Made by a program: the position numbers and the translations under genes
Notes under the pieces: model-generated
The model's database searches: none
What the model saw: the letters and a program-made list of their open reading frames with translations, nothing else
Told to the model about the DNA's origin: nothing
Assembly: GCF_032062135.1 (NCBI RefSeq)
Contig: NC_092858.1
Location: 168,207,320-168,271,319 of the forward strand
From: Pyxicephalus adspersus
Taxonomy: Eukaryota; Chordata; Amphibia; Anura; Pyxicephalidae
Length of the DNA: 64,000 nt
Direction: 5' to 3'
Part shown: positions 21,400-33,250 of the stretch, one piece after another
How positions within the stretch are numbered: position 1 is the stretch's first letter
Layout of the letters: each line of letters opens with the position of its first letter

Positions 21400-23110
21400 T
21401 TCTAAAATGTCTTCTGGGATCTGCAGCTTGGCAGCGATTGTAAAATTTAGGTTACAAAAGACTAAAGGTTGCAAAGGATTTTTTTTCCTGGATGGAAAGG
21501 GTGAAATTCAACCCCTATACATTTTCAGCAGTTGATGATCTCCAAGTCCCAGTCTTCAAATATAGGTATCGTGTTTTACTTGTATCTCACAGGTACCAGT
21601 TTAATTGTTCTGTTTTAGCAAAGGATCTTAGAGCTTGGCATCTGATGGAAAAAACTGGAGGACTGGCCGAACTGCGTTCAGAACTAATAAAGGAGACCTG
21701 TGCTGAAAAATTATAAAGCTAGTGGAAATTGGGAACCTCTCCTTCTGCAAATGCTGGTTGCCCATTTCATGTCTACATCACGTTGGAAAAAAATGTTAAG
21801 GAGCAAGTGTACAAATTAGGAGCTCAGACATTCCTTCCACACATTTTTTTTTGCTCAAGGAAGTGTTATTGCTTGCGAAAGTGTTGAAGAAAGTGGTCAC
21901 AAAGAGCACCTAACGATGCAGCGATCCTGCAAACAAACGGTAAAGTTTGGTCGATGCAAACAATCTTTCTTGATCATTTCCAGGCAAACTAGAATGAATG
22001 AGCACATAGCATCATTTAGTTCTATGACAAGAGAAGGGGAAGGATAAAGCACACATTGCATTCTTTGCCAAAGGAAAAAAACAGGGGTCATCCCTTCTGA
22101 GTCATTTAGGATCCACCATAGTGGATAGCTAAACAACATCAAGGAACCACTGTACACATGCTACATTTTTGCTCAATACAATCATGATTGCTCGTATCAG
22201 ACAGTAATCATATCACATAGATTTAGAATACCATTCAGGTCACTGGGATTTTTAGTTGGAAAGCACTTGTTTTGCAATGCCTGATATCAAATCCATGGCA
22301 AATGCCTGCTAAGGAGATTATTATTACAAAATAATCTGTTCTAATGCAAAATTTATCCTCAGCATACCATATCCACCATGCGTTCTGTGCCGATTAAAAA
22401 TCTAAATCTGGATTCATACAATGTAATCTAAAATGTTCATGCTAAAGTAATATCAGGCCAGTTGTTTTATGTGACAGGAACCCCTTAGCAAATTATTCTA
22501 AAGGACCCTTTAAAGGTAAATTGCTATGATGTGATCAGGCTTTAATGTGTATATAAAGACAATCTTTTTGTGTTTAATTTTGGTAAAGGTAGGGAGGATC
22601 AAACCCTTGTTAGGTATTCTGCTTTTGAGGGTTGGTGGGATTCCATTCCATTCCAACAGCAAAAGGGAACCTTACAAAACCCATTCCACAATTTTGTTAG
22701 GACTAGTTAAGCTGAAAGAGACCCTCTTTGATGCAAATACTGCACACATGCAGCAGCATATATGGTCAGAAGAGCAAAGTGCAGAGATTGGAAGTATGTA
22801 ATGTACATTGTACAACATTCACAAGTATAGTGAACAACACACCCTATGATTCATTACACACATTCCATGGCAAAATAGTACCCTACACATGTACATATAT
22901 TCACATACCCACATACATACATACACAAACCCACAGCATACCTCCCAACTCAAATCCAAATCCTCCTTCCCTTCCCAGTTGTCCCTCTTTTGGGTGGATA
23001 TTTACACTTCTATGAAAAATGTATTTATTAAATTTTAAAAAGTGTCATTTTGCACCAATCCTTCATCCAGATTCAAAGTTTATTTGTGTTTCTTTTTTTT
23101 ATTGTCCACA
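21400..23110. other. No gene recognised
   Basis: Near 21,900-22,200 scattered words (AACGATGCAGCGATCC, CAATCATGATTGCTCG) recall a decayed MITE of the 17.6-kb family, with no clear ends. An ACATACATACATAC microsatellite is near 22,910. Confidence 0.35.
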
Positions 23111-23382
23111 CCAGAGTTTTTCAACGGCACATTTTTTACATTGAAAAAATCCTGCGGCACACCACAAATCAAAAATGTTACAAAATGATACTCTGCAGTA
23201 AGTCTCTTGTCTCTAAGAACCTACCTACTGCCATCCACTGACACAGAAGAGTATTACATTACACTGCCAGTCACTACAGCAAAGATACATTTGATAATGG
23301 TAATTGGATAACTTCCCACGGTACACCTAAAGATCTCTTCCGCACACTAGTGTGCCGCAGCACAGTGGTTGATAATCACTGG
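23111..23382. mobile_element. hAT-like non-autonomous element
   Basis: Left CCAGAGTTTTTCAACGG and, reversed from the right, CCAGTGATTATCAACCACTG form the terminal repeats. The inner CGGCACACCAC and GTGTGCCGCAGCAC are inverted copies. Flanks TGTCCACA and TCTATACA agree at five of eight positions, compatible with an old hAT 8-bp duplication. Confidence 0.65.
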
Positions 23383-23429
23383 TCTATACAACAGTAGAGG
23401 TGTGTCAATTGTCAACATGCTTTATGGTA

Positions 23430-24068
23430 CAAACTGTCCCTGTTTCCTATCTCTCGTCTGGACTACTATAACCTCCTCCTCTCCGGTATTCCACTAAACC
23501 GACTCTCTCCTCTACAATCTATTATGAACACTGCAGCCAGACTCATCCATTCTTCCCACCGCTCCTCCTCTTGTGAATCTCTTTGAAGTTCTCTTCATTG
23601 GCTTCTATTTCACCTTAGAATCAAATTCATCTCCTGTGCTTTGCCTTCAAATCCCTCCACAGTTCTTGTCCTTGACTTATCTTTCTGACCTGATGAAAAA
23701 ATACCCCCCTAGCCGCTCTCTTCGTCCCTCCAATGACCTACTAATGACTTCCTCATTCATAACCTCATCACTCGCACGGCTCCAAGACTTTTCTAGAGCT
23801 GCCCCAACTCTCTGGAATGGTCTTCCTCTTCCTACTTTCTGCACATTTGTAAGAGCACTCAAAACCTATCCTTTTAAACTCGTCTACCCGTCTTCTTCTG
23901 TCTCCTAAACCCCCACTACTTATTCACCATTCCATACCTCTCCTCCTATTGTGTGATACTTCCGCCTCCTCTTAGATTGTAAACTCTTCCGGGCAGGATT
24001 CTCTCCTCCTATGTCACTGAATGTATCTGTCTGCCATTTGTAACCCCTATTTAATGTACAGCGGTTTT
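23430..24068 (+). mobile_element. L2/CR1-like LINE, 3' end of ORF2 plus tail
   Basis: With frame breaks it encodes the end of a non-LTR ORF2, for example LDYYNLLLSGIPLNRL and SSLHWLLFHLRIKF. Then come the typical TTGTAAACTCTTCCGGGCAG and 'TTTAATGTACAGCG' 3' sequences. The same segment, at different lengths, occurs at 31.8, 36.5, 45.0 and 50.7 kb, so this LINE family is abundant and 5'-truncated, as expected for target-primed reverse transcription. Confidence 0.8.
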
Positions 24069-24089
24069 TACACCTTTTTTTAAACCTTT

Positions 24090-24420
24090 TCTTTAAAAAA
24101 GAAAGGGATAAAGCCCCTCGCCTTCTGTCTTTATTGCAAAGACAGAAGGCGGTAAAGACAAAATGGGAGTGCAGAGCCTCCTGGGATACCTATGTCACCT
24201 CTCCTTCTGCGAATGGCCGATATTGGGCATACCCAGAGGGAGCTTTTTTCTTATAATGGGAAAAAATGGCAATCCCATGCATTCACAGTGAAATCAGCTC
24301 TTTTTTTTTCCATGTAGAGCATCATGGAGGAAGATGGCAGCACCTGGAACTTCCTCTGCATTGGGGCGAAGGCGAATTCTAGGACGGCGTGGGTCACAAA
24401 TGAGGACAGCACCAGGGACG
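24090..24420. repeat. Dispersed repeat related to 600-860
   Basis: Shares AAGCCCCTC, the inverted pair CTTCTGTCTTTATTGCAAAG/GACAGAAG, CCTGGGATACCTA, CATGCATTCACAGTGA and GGAAGATGG in order with 600-860. No conserved ORF. Confidence 0.55.
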
Positions 24421-24978
24421 TTAGGAGACTGCTACGGTCAACTAAAGGTCTTCAAATATCCTAACTGTGCACATTGCTACTATAGCAAAAAATCTACCTA
24501 TATATCTATGATGCAGACAGGAACAGTAAGAAACCCAAAACGTGGTTTAGGAGAAAAAACTCATACCAACAGCGAAGCATGCTGGTTGAAATGTTATGGT
24601 TTGGGTTTGCATTGCTGCTTCAGGGTCTGGACAGTCATCCAAATCAACTATGAATTCTAAATGATATAAAAGTGAGCCTAATGATAAAGACAGAAGTGTT
24701 CCAAAGCTGTGTTAGGAGACACTTATAAGCTGGTCTGATCTGCTGGTGTGAGTTTCATTGTTTTATTGTTGCCGACCTTGCCTGTTCTTGACTTTTTTGA
24801 TTGTATGCTGCCTGGGTCGACCTTTGCCTGTTACCCCAACTCGGCTCTGCCATATTTATTACCCAATAAAAATATCCAACTGTAATATCAGGAAGTGTTG
24901 ACTAGTTAAGGAACTTTTTCTAAAATAACCCAATTGTACTGCATGTACTTTTATGACCAAGTTGCTGTAACCACTATG
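24421..24978. other. No gene recognised
   Basis: Short phrases (ATCTGCTGGTGTGAG, TTGCCTGTTCTTGACTTTTT) recall LTR 3' sequence of families A and B, but no ends can be drawn. Confidence 0.35.
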
Positions 24979-25839
24979 TACCGTGTTTCCCCGAAAATAA
25001 GACCTACCCCGAAAATAAGACCTAGCACTTTTCCCCCAACCTGCCCTAATATAAGACCTACCCCGAAAATAAGACCTAGTAGAAAAAAAAAAAAAAACTC
25101 ACCGAGCGGGAGACAGCGGGCGTACACACTCCGGAGCCGCACAAGCCGATGCTTGCCTTGTAGTTCCGGCTCCTGTCACAGGCGGAGTGATATTACATGC
25201 ACTTCGCCTGTCAGAAGCCAGGAACTCGGCTCGCGTCTTCTGATAAGGTAAGTTTTTTATTTTTTTATTTTAACCAGCACAATTACGGTATAAAGATAAA
25301 AAAAAAAATAAAAATGTGAGCAATCATTGCCCCAGCCACATTTTGTGCTGATTTTAGGTTTGTAAGGACAAGCTGGCTGATTTAATACAGTAACAGTGCA
25401 AGAAGAGAAATGCTGAATTCAGTAACCAATACCGGTAGCAATGAATCAATGAAGAGTTTAATTTACAATTGGGTCACCATATAAAACTCTCAAATGCACA
25501 GAAAAATAAAAAAAATAAAAATGTGAGCAATCATTGCCCCGGCCACATCCACTGAGTGCTGATTTTACACAGATCCACAGATGCTGTACAGTGCACCTGT
25601 GGGTTACCGTATCTTTTCTGGTGCACTGTGCTGCATCTGTGGATCAGTGTTAAAGCACCTTAATACGTTAACCACTTCAAAATGTGCCTTTTTTTATGGC
25701 CATATTCATACATGAATATGGTAAGTGTTTTTTTTCATTAAAAAAAGTATATAAGACCTACCCTGAAAATAAGACCTAGTGTGTTTTTGGAAGCCCAAAA
25801 AAATATAAGACAGTGTCTTATTTTCGGGGAAACACGGTA
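24979..25839. mobile_element. Tc1/mariner-like non-autonomous element with TA target
   Basis: Left TA-CCGTGTTTCCCCGAAAAT and the reversed right end are identical for about 23 bases and are flanked by TA, the Tc1/mariner target. The left sub-terminal region repeats CCCCGAAAATAAGACC three times. Inside are a direct repeat of about 50 bases (near 25,305 and 25,505, containing GAGCAATCATTGCCCC) and an inverted repeat at 25,572-25,596 and 25,621-25,645. No transposase. The TA assignment rests on ends only; some similar elements have been placed elsewhere. Confidence 0.75.
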
Positions 25840-26734
25840 AAAATACTTTTTTTGGCATTTTGTATAAATAAAGCTTGCTTGATGATTTTATTTATGATTG
25901 AAACCACTGGAACTCCCTGCTTTGTTCTACTCCAGCAGTTGGGTATTTTGAATGTCTCTTCTTGGCTTGTTACATACCTCTGGGAGGTGGTGAAATTAAA
26001 TATAAGTAGATTATTGTGTTTTCTTTTTGAAAATAAGGCATACCCTAATAAAACTGCTTACATACTGGTCAGCCACTGCACAACTATTGTAATGTAACTA
26101 TTTTCTCGCAAATAATGCACTATTTGTTGCCTAACTGCATACTTTCCATTCACTGAACAATATTTGTGGCTAATGTCTCTCAAATACCATACTTAGTCTA
26201 ATTTAAGATTAAACCTGCCTACTATTTCTGTTATGTTGTTGCTTAACCAAGGAAACTACATATTGCCCACCCATGGATCAGTTTTTGCATACTAACTAGT
26301 GATTGAAGATAAAACCTGTTTAGTCTTCTCCTCTTATAATGCATGCAAACCAAACCGCTTAAAAATTCTGCCCAGCCACTGAACAATATTTGTAGCTACT
26401 GTCTCTCAGATAATACATTACAATTTAAATAGCAAGATAAAACTGGCCCTGTCTCTTTCCATTCAATGTCTATCCAAGTGCTCATGTACTTACTAGTTTT
26501 TTCAAAATATAGCCCCTATACAGGCTGTCCCCTGGTTAAGGACATCAGACATACGAACGCCTTCTAGATACAAACGAAACATCCGCATAAATGGCAAATA
26601 TCGGTAGGTCCCATTCACATGTGTATTCAAGAATCTAGGGTTAAGTACTCCCTCTAATCTAGTAACTCCTGGAATTGTATCCAATAAACCTAAGTATCGT
26701 GGAACCTCTCTTCTGTGCCAAGTAGAGATGAGTA
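25840..26734. repeat. Diverged 226-bp direct repeat
   Basis: The block CACTGAACAATATTTGTGGC at 26,151 recurs at 26,377 with the following 80 bases in order. A weaker copy precedes at 26,072. No coding sense. The part from 26,520 starts CAGGCTGTCCCCTGGTTAAG, a phrase I associate with amphibian repeats. Confidence 0.45.
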
Positions 26735-26785
26735 GCTCTGAGTAATATGTTGGCGCTATATAAATACTGTTGGATAATAATGGTA
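26735..26785 (+). mobile_element. L2-like LINE 3' tail
   Basis: TGTTGGCGCTATATAAATAC followed by an ATAATAATGG tail is the terminal part of the L2-like family here. The upstream part is absent, so this is a very short 5'-truncated insertion. Confidence 0.7.
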
Positions 26786-27425
26786 ATTGTCCCTGTATAT
26801 TTAGGTACAGGATAAAACCTTGCAACTGTCAATATTGTATGGAACAGACAAACATGTGCAAGACAGAATTTGAAAGGAGAATGAACATTGGTGAAAAGTC
26901 CTGGTATGAATAATTACAGTTATAAATGTCTTGCAAAAAGGAACTTGGCACCTAAAAGGTGCAGCAAGCCAGTTATGGCAAAGACACTTTGATGCAAAAG
27001 CAGAGCATGAGCCTAAAAGTTCAGCAGAGGAAGCCTTTAAGGTGAACTGTTTTATAAATGTTGCTAAGCATGCAACAGTTTCTATTTAGACTCCTTACCT
27101 AACAACAAAATTTTGTTTTGTTAATCACCATTGTGGTGTAAATAATTGATGTTGATGGACACACCAAATTGTGTAATTTTGAAATATTTTTGCATGGAAT
27201 AAGTTATCTGCCACAGTGTTCCATGCTAATTGAAATTGAAATATGTTTTATTATAAACGTTTTACAAAGATGTTTTACAATACAGATTTATGAGGCATTA
27301 TATCTTCCTTAGAAGTGACATTGCATATTGCATATTGGGGCCAGTTGCCTTTGACAGTTTTTTTACATTTAGGGCCTCATTGCCCTATTGTGTTTCTAAT
27401 GTTTGCACTTTTTTGAACTTTTGAA
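26786..27425. other. No gene recognised
   Basis: AT-rich, with two near copies of GCATATTG at about 27,325. Nothing else to report. Confidence 0.4.
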
Positions 27426-27640
27426 ACTTTTGTTTCCTAGACTAAGATAGCAGGTCGAGAAATCAAAGTATGGAAGGAAGATGTAGCAGAAATGCCCTAT
27501 GAAGAATTTTTTCATTTTTCAATTTTCAGACTAAGATAGCAGTTTCGGAGGATAAAACTGTGAAAGAATGGCCTGGTGTGGGATCTGGAATGATGTAACA
27601 GATGAATAAACCTGTCAAGAACCCTTTATGAAGAAACATA
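27426..27640. repeat. Degenerate satellite, left part
   Basis: Units of about 80-90 bases share TTTCCTAGACTAAGATAGC, AATCAAAGTATGGAA and CCCTATGAAGAA. About two units are visible before the retroelement. The same units continue at 29,555-30,290. Confidence 0.65.
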
Positions 27641-28064
27641 TTTCTATATGTATACCAAATATGAGGTCATCCAAAAGCACTGCAGCATATCCTTTAACTG
27701 GCATCCTTATACGGTAAAATGCTGGTTTAAGGGATGATCATTGGTCAGTACTGGTCAAACACTGGCCATTGTCTTATTTCCTGGGTAGTTAAAACACAGT
27801 GCCATACCTAATGAACTAGTCTTGACCAGAACTAACTTGCCAAGTTATTGATTTCCGGCAGACTCCTTGTGTGAATTCAGTTTTGTTCCGCAGCTAAGTA
27901 TCTTTTGTTATAGCTTCTTAATTGTTATTGCATTGTTTTGTCTATCTGTCTTATTATTAAATAGTATAGTCTTTCAAGTCTTCGTGTTATCTCTCTGTGT
28001 ACACTTCAAATTCAACCTATTAATATTTACATTAACTGTCACAAATTATATTTGTGACATAACA
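27641..28064 (+). mobile_element. 5' LTR of a retroelement, family D
   Basis: Ends at 28,064 in CATAACA, with CA as expected. The last 45 bases (ACAAATTATATTTGTGACAT palindrome-like core) are repeated at 29,511-29,554, which shows they are LTR sequence. The left edge is not certain; satellite units end near 27,640. Confidence 0.55.
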
Positions 28065-28065
28065 C

Positions 28066-28085
28066 TTGGTACCACAAGTGGGGTT
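28066..28085 (+). promoter_or_regulatory. Candidate primer binding site
   Basis: Directly after the LTR end the sequence is TTGGTACCACAAGTGGGG. TGG right after an LTR is how tRNA-primed elements begin, because tRNAs end in CCA. I cannot assign the tRNA. Confidence 0.4.
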
Positions 28086-28204
28086 TGATCTGTACAAACT
28101 AGAGATATTGATGATAAGATTGATAACGGGAGAATTTTGATTGTCTTTGTGCTGATTTATTATTTTGTTTTTTGTATTAAGTCATAGTGCAATCAGAATA
28201 AAAT

Positions 28205-29510
28205 GCAGAAATTTTTTAGCTGGGGTAAAAGAAAGTTGCAAGGTGATCAGAGGGCAAGTCCACTCCCAGGTTGGGTGTCCACATCTAGACAGTGGAACCC
28301 ATTTGCTTGCGAGTATAATAAATGTCATTATAAATAAAAAAAAAAATAAAATAAATGTTGCACTGATCCAATTGGCAGATCCCTGCCAGTCGGTAAGGGA
28401 ATTAGATCTGTCTCGGTATCACAAAAAGGAGCAGAAGGCCGCTGGCCAGGTAGGAGCTCCAAGCTGAGAGAGAGAAAAGAGATATTGGAATCTGAACTGC
28501 AGGTTGTTACAGAGCAATTATCTCTACTAAGAATGTGTTTGAGTGATACTGAGACGCAGAGAGAGGAAGTTGTTTCACAGTTTTCAAAGTATGTAGTTAA
28601 TGCTGTGAAGAGAAAACAGTGTTGTAAGAAATGGACTCTTACAAGAGAAGGCGCTAAGTTGCATGTTAGAGCATTGATTTCAAGATGAAAATGTGGGGAG
28701 GTTGAACATTGGTCAGGGTCATCTGAATCTGATGAAGAAATTGAGAGTGCAAATTTGGGATAAGTGTGGGTATGATCAGGTATGATGCTGACTAATACTG
28801 AAGCAATTGGACCGGGATGTGTATCCTTGGACCCCAGAGTTCATCTTCAAATGCACAGGGCACGCAATACTGATCGCTCTTTCAGTTTATTGCATTTGAT
28901 TAGAGACTCTGTGGCTCAAGTATATAAGACTCTGATAGATATGTCACTTTGGCATACATTGGATGAGGGGATTCAGAGTACGAGAAGCTGGGTGTATTAC
29001 AGGATTGGTTAGGGACCCCCTTCCTATAGATGGACGTTATGGGGTATCTACCACCTGGGTGGGGCCAGACATGTCCCGATTTACTCCTTTACTGAGTCAA
29101 AAAATCCTTAAGACAGCGCCACAACATTTGCGACCTGCATTATTCACAGTATTAAGTGATTTGGATGGGAGACAGGGGAATGTGCATGAAGCAGCAGCAT
29201 TAATGGGTCAGTAAGAAGAGACTGAAAAAGGACCAGGACCAGGACATAAGCAAAGACCAATACAAAGGGCAGAAAAGGGAGATTTCATAAAGAGGTTTAA
29301 AATGAACAGAAAACAGTTGTTTCTTGAACTACTTAACAGTGGTGTTCCCAAAGCAGCATGATGGGATCCCTACTCCTGATCTGTTCAAACACTGGAAACA
29401 ACTGAAGGATAGAGGGAAGTTACAGCCAGCCAGACTCAAGAAGGTGTCGTCTAGTAATGTAGAAAAAATAACCCCTCCTTCTACACCTCCCCAGAAAAGA
29501 AACAACCCAT
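28205..29510 (+). pseudogene. Gag-like remnant of an LTR retroelement
   Basis: Several short frames in successive phases encode polar, glutamine- and lysine-rich sequence where gag is expected, between the primer site and the 3' LTR remnant. The best preserved parts are at 28,782-29,214, including SRFTPLLSQKILKTAPQHL, and at 29,310-29,510, ending in a proline- and lysine-rich tail. Stops and frameshifts break it throughout. No protease, reverse transcriptase or envelope region remains. Assignment rests mainly on position; family (endogenous retrovirus or other LTR element) is open. Confidence 0.45.
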
Positions 29511-29554
29511 AAATATTTACATAAACTGTTACAAATTATATTTGTGACATAACA
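29511..29554 (+). mobile_element. Last 44 bases of the 3' LTR
   Basis: Matches 28,020-28,064 almost base for base (ACAAATTATATTTGTGACAT and neighbours), then satellite resumes. All of the element from within gag to the last 44 bases of the 3' LTR has been deleted. Confidence 0.7.
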
Positions 29555-30290
29555 CAGGTAGAGCGATCGAAGTATGGAAGTAAAATACCACTGTGGACAT
29601 AAAAAAAAGAAACTTGTTATTTTCTAGAGTAAGTTGGTGTGTAAGGAGATCAAAGTATGGAGATAAGTCAAAGACCCGTCAGTGTTTTTCAAGAAGGAAA
29701 AATGCTGGTTCCTAGACAAGGATAGCAGGAAGGGAAGTATAGAAGTTAGGTGCAGCAGAAATGCCTTACAAAAAAACATATTTTATTTCCCAGTAGTATT
29801 CTGATGGGGAAATTTTATATAGAAACTTGTTTTATTTCCCTAACTAAGTTGGCAAGTAGGGGGGAATCAAGGCATGGAAATAACCCTTGTTAGGACCCCT
29901 TATAAAGGAAATTTTTTTGTTTCTTGAACTAAAATGTAGGTAGCAAAGTAAGACCCTGGAGGATTATATGGTGTGGAGGATTGGAGGTGTGGAGGATTAT
30001 GAAGAAACATGGAAGTAAAATGCTGGAAGATGCTGGAAGTAAGATGCTGGTGGGAATACTTGATAGAAAAACTTGTTTTATTTTCCAAACTAAGTTGGCA
30101 GGTATGGATAACAAAGTATAGAGATAAGACTTATATAAAGAAATATTATTTGTTTCCTAGACTAAGATGACAGGTAATGGGATCAAAGTATTGAAGTCAG
30201 ATGCCAGCGAGGGCGATATATGAAGAAACTTGTTTTATTTTATGGAGTAAAGTAACAGGGAGGGGAATCAAAGTATTGAAATAGGACTAC
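29555..30290. repeat. Degenerate satellite, right part
   Basis: About eight units with spacing of roughly 70-130 bases, recognised by GAAACTTGTTTTATTT, CTAAGTTGGCAGG, GGAATCAAAGTATGGA and AAGATGC. The first unit begins in the middle (AGGTAGAGCGATCG), consistent with being cut by the LTR element. A GGTGTGGAGGATTATG doublet and AGATGCTGGAAGTAAG duplications occur at 29,960-30,050. Confidence 0.65.
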
Positions 30291-31039
30291 TGTAAAATTC
30301 CAAAAACTCTTTCATATAAAAACTGCTGATCAGTAGGTTAGGGTGATGATGTGCGTGCAATGCATGTCCCGCTCGCATTTCCCAAAAACTTAATTCTAAA
30401 CTAAGTGAATTCCAACTGAAAACTGCTATTATGATGCCTTTAGGTAAAAATATAAAAATTATGAGCTACACCAGACAATGAATAATATAATCAGTTTTTA
30501 TATTTATCACCCTATACAAGTGGTAAATTGGGTAAACTATGCACCATTAACCAAAATATGAATTTAGATGGATCAAGCAGACAATACGTCACAAAGTGAT
30601 GCTGAACACAGAAAAGAAGAAGGTGAATCAAACAGTATGGCAGCACCTACCTTCCAGCCCTGCAGCAGCTTCATTTCCGATAGCGTTTCTTTTTTTTGTG
30701 TTTATGATCAAACAAACAGGTCAAATCTGCAGACAGTCGTATCCCTCCAGGGGCATAGAATAATCTTAGGCTCAGCTGCAAAGATATCAAGGGAGGAGAG
30801 TAAGGGAGTGTGTCTAAACTGTTCTAAGCTATAAAAATTTACAAGGGAGTGGGAGAGGTTTGCTCAAGCAGGCTGTTGACAAAAGATTTTATCCTCGCTG
30901 TGTTTATTCATACCATTCAGAAACCCATAAATATGCACTATGGATTTACCATTTTAAAATCACTTGCAGAAAAAGAAGTGACAGGCTCAACTGGGTCATG
31001 CCAGCTCTTTACAAAAAACTCCTATATTATATGTTATTC
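30291..31039. other. No gene recognised
   Basis: AT-rich with no repeat shared elsewhere in the window. No long frame. Confidence 0.4.
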
Positions 31040-31723
31040 AACAGATTGCATCGATGTGAACGAAGCACAAACAACTCCAGGTATCCTTTTAACAAGCTTT
31101 ATTGCATAATCCAAAAACAAGCCAAGGGTCATACACAAAAGACCAGTCTGATAAAGTGCGGTACAGATGGACGAGGCAGAGTTCATGCAAAGGTCAGAAA
31201 TCAGGCCGAGTCGCTGCTGGTAAAAATAGAAGTTTAACCGGTAATTCAAACACAAGAGTGTACCCAAGCACACTGTTACACAGAGGCTATAACGGGCAAG
31301 GGTGCAATAGACAGGTCTCATTAAATGGGCAGACTGCCCAATCACATTGCGCCACCTGGCGCTATTGGATAGGGTAAACATAGCCCGACGAATCACCTGT
31401 GGCCGATTTGGCCTCAGGAAATTCAAACTAATCATGCCCCGTCCCCGGGGGGTACAAGAGGTGCGCATAGTAGCGTGCGCCTCTTACACCAGGGCTGCCG
31501 GACCGTGCTGTTGTGCGCACATCCACAGGAGTGCTGAGGTCCTGTGCATCACAGTAGTTCGGCCGGAACGGATCCCTCTGCCAGAGAGGGGAAACGCGCT
31601 GCTAGCAAAGCAACGGCGGCCTCCGCCAAGCTGCCTGCTGCGGCAGCCTTCCCCCTCACTGCCCCGTGATCCCTCAAGTCGCCGAGGACAACGCGGGTTC
31701 GCCGGTGGGGTAAGTACCTCACA
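31040..31723 (-). mobile_element. LTR-like element, family B
   Basis: On the minus strand it begins TGTGAGGTACTTACCCC, contains CGCCACCTGGCGC in inverted form and an AATAAAGC signal near 31,100, and runs in parallel with 56,679-57,585 (AGGATACCTGGAGTTG, TGTACCCAAGCACAC and so on). It lacks the 95-bp tandem duplication of that copy. No internal coding region attached. Confidence 0.6.
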
Positions 31724-31724
31724 A

Positions 31725-31932
31725 TGGGTTTTAAGATCTCTTTTAAATGAGCAGAAAGTAGGAGCAAGCTGAATAGGATGAGGAAACCATTCCAGAGACT
31801 TTGGGCAGCTCCAGAAAATTCATGGAGCCGTGCGTGTGATGAGGTTATGAGTGAGGAAGTCATTAGTAGGTCATTGGAGGAGCAAAGAGAGTGGCTAGGG
31901 GAGTATTTTTCTATCAGGGCAGAAATGTAGGT
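31725..31932 (-). mobile_element. L2-like LINE 3' fragment
   Basis: Reverse complement of the region at 23,690-23,870: phrases such as CATTCCAGAGACTTTGGGCA, GTGTGATGAGGTTATGAGTG and GAGTATTTTTCTATCAGGGC. No intact frame. Confidence 0.75.
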
Positions 31933-32425
31933 GGGAATATAACTCCGATGTATAAATCTCTTTTAAATATATAAATCTAACAAAAGTGTTTAACACAAAA
32001 CCTTTTGTTCCTACCTATAAATTGTTGAATTTGATATTTTTCTATGGAAATTTAGGGACATTTGGTTTACTCAGTCATATTTCAAGTATAGATTCTTCAA
32101 AGTCAAAATTGTGTGAAACAAGGGGTGTATCCTATTTACTTTGCTGTATAATAATTTGCTGATTGTTCCTATTGTAGAACATTTGATGGTATTCTATGCC
32201 GTGACACACCCAATGGTACTATACTGGGTTATTATACTGACTTGCTACAAATATCCCTAAAATTGTTAAATAATAATACATTATTGAGTCAAAGATCAGT
32301 CCAAAATTATGCTTTTCCTTCCCCAAAGATTATTTTGTACTGGTCAGCCCTTTTGCTGTATGTGTTTAGTTTTATTATATTAACTAATTATATGTAGCTA
32401 CATTTTAAAAAATTTTTGTTGTACT
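31933..32425. other. No gene recognised
   Basis: AT-rich, nothing shared with other regions. Confidence 0.4.
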
Positions 32426-32875
32426 GGTGGTTACTGCCGAGTTGCAGTCCTTGGGCATACCAGGCCGGGCAGAATGATACACATACCAAATCACAAGGCA
32501 GAAAAATTGTCATAAAAGGCTAAGGTCAAGGCAGGCAGGCAGCAAGGGAGGTCAGGTCACAAGCCAGGGGTCAAACACCAGGGATCCAGGAAATAGACAC
32601 CGGTGATACAGGGGCAACTGCAGACACAGGGAACACAGGAGACACTGGAAGCAACAGGAGGCACAGGTGACACAGGTGAGAAATCTCCATAGACAGACAG
32701 GAACACTGGAACTGGAGTGCTGTGTCTGAGCCAGCTAAGTAGCCAGGGATGATTAAGAGGCTATTTTTTGATTGCCTGGTGGGTTGGGCGAAACTGATAA
32801 AGCTTGAGAGCAGATGCACGCCCAGAGTCAGGGGAAAGACGCCTGCACTTTAGTGAGGAATATGTATGTGTGACA
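32426..32875 (-). mobile_element. LTR-like element, family A, truncated
   Basis: Parallels 53,900-54,930: CCTTGGGCATACC, GGTCAGGTCACAAGCCAGG, GGGAACACAGGAGACACTGG, GATAAAGCTTGAGAGCAGA and TTTAGTGAGGAA in order, ending GTGTGACA. It lacks the 478-bp insertion found in that copy, so it serves as the empty site. The left (3') part present at 45.6 kb is missing. Confidence 0.6.
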
Positions 32876-33109
32876 ATGTCTAGACGTTTTGAACAATTTT
32901 CTTTAATATTAAAAAAAGCAGATGAAGGCAAGCAAGTCAGTAGCAGCAATAATAAATTTCCAGTGTGTCTTTTCATGGCACCTATTAGCACCCATTGTAC
33001 ACAAGCCTGCATACATTAATTGATGTAACTTGCTAATTTTAATGTTCCTTAAAACAGATCTAAACTAAAACTTTTATCTTACATGTAAGGTTAGTCAACC
33101 CTGTTATAT

Positions 33110-33250
33110 TAGGTAAAAATTACCTTTTTGGGGGGAAGTGGTTTAAGCACAAAAAGGTAAAGCCCCTCCTTATATGGGAGCGCTGCATCTCCCAGGGTAC
33201 ATTTGTCATGGATCTCAGCTTCTGGCGGCTCCATCTGTGCATTCCCAATC
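33110..33250. repeat. Dispersed repeat related to 600-860, short copy
   Basis: AAAGCCCCTCC, GCTGCATCTCCCAGGGTAC and CTGTGCATTCCCAATCTC line up with the family. Only the first part is present. Confidence 0.4.

Noticed and set aside
26502..26825. 107-codon minus-strand frame
   Set aside because: It overlaps an L2 tail and a repeat-like phrase; no family resemblance.
29555..30290. CRISPR-like array
   Set aside because: Repeat units are degenerate, 70-130 bases long, with no constant repeat and unique spacers, and the genome is eukaryotic; it is a satellite.
31034..31863. Several 100-140-codon frames on both strands
   Set aside because: They lie in family B LTR and L2 LINE sequence; none matches a known protein and they overlap each other.
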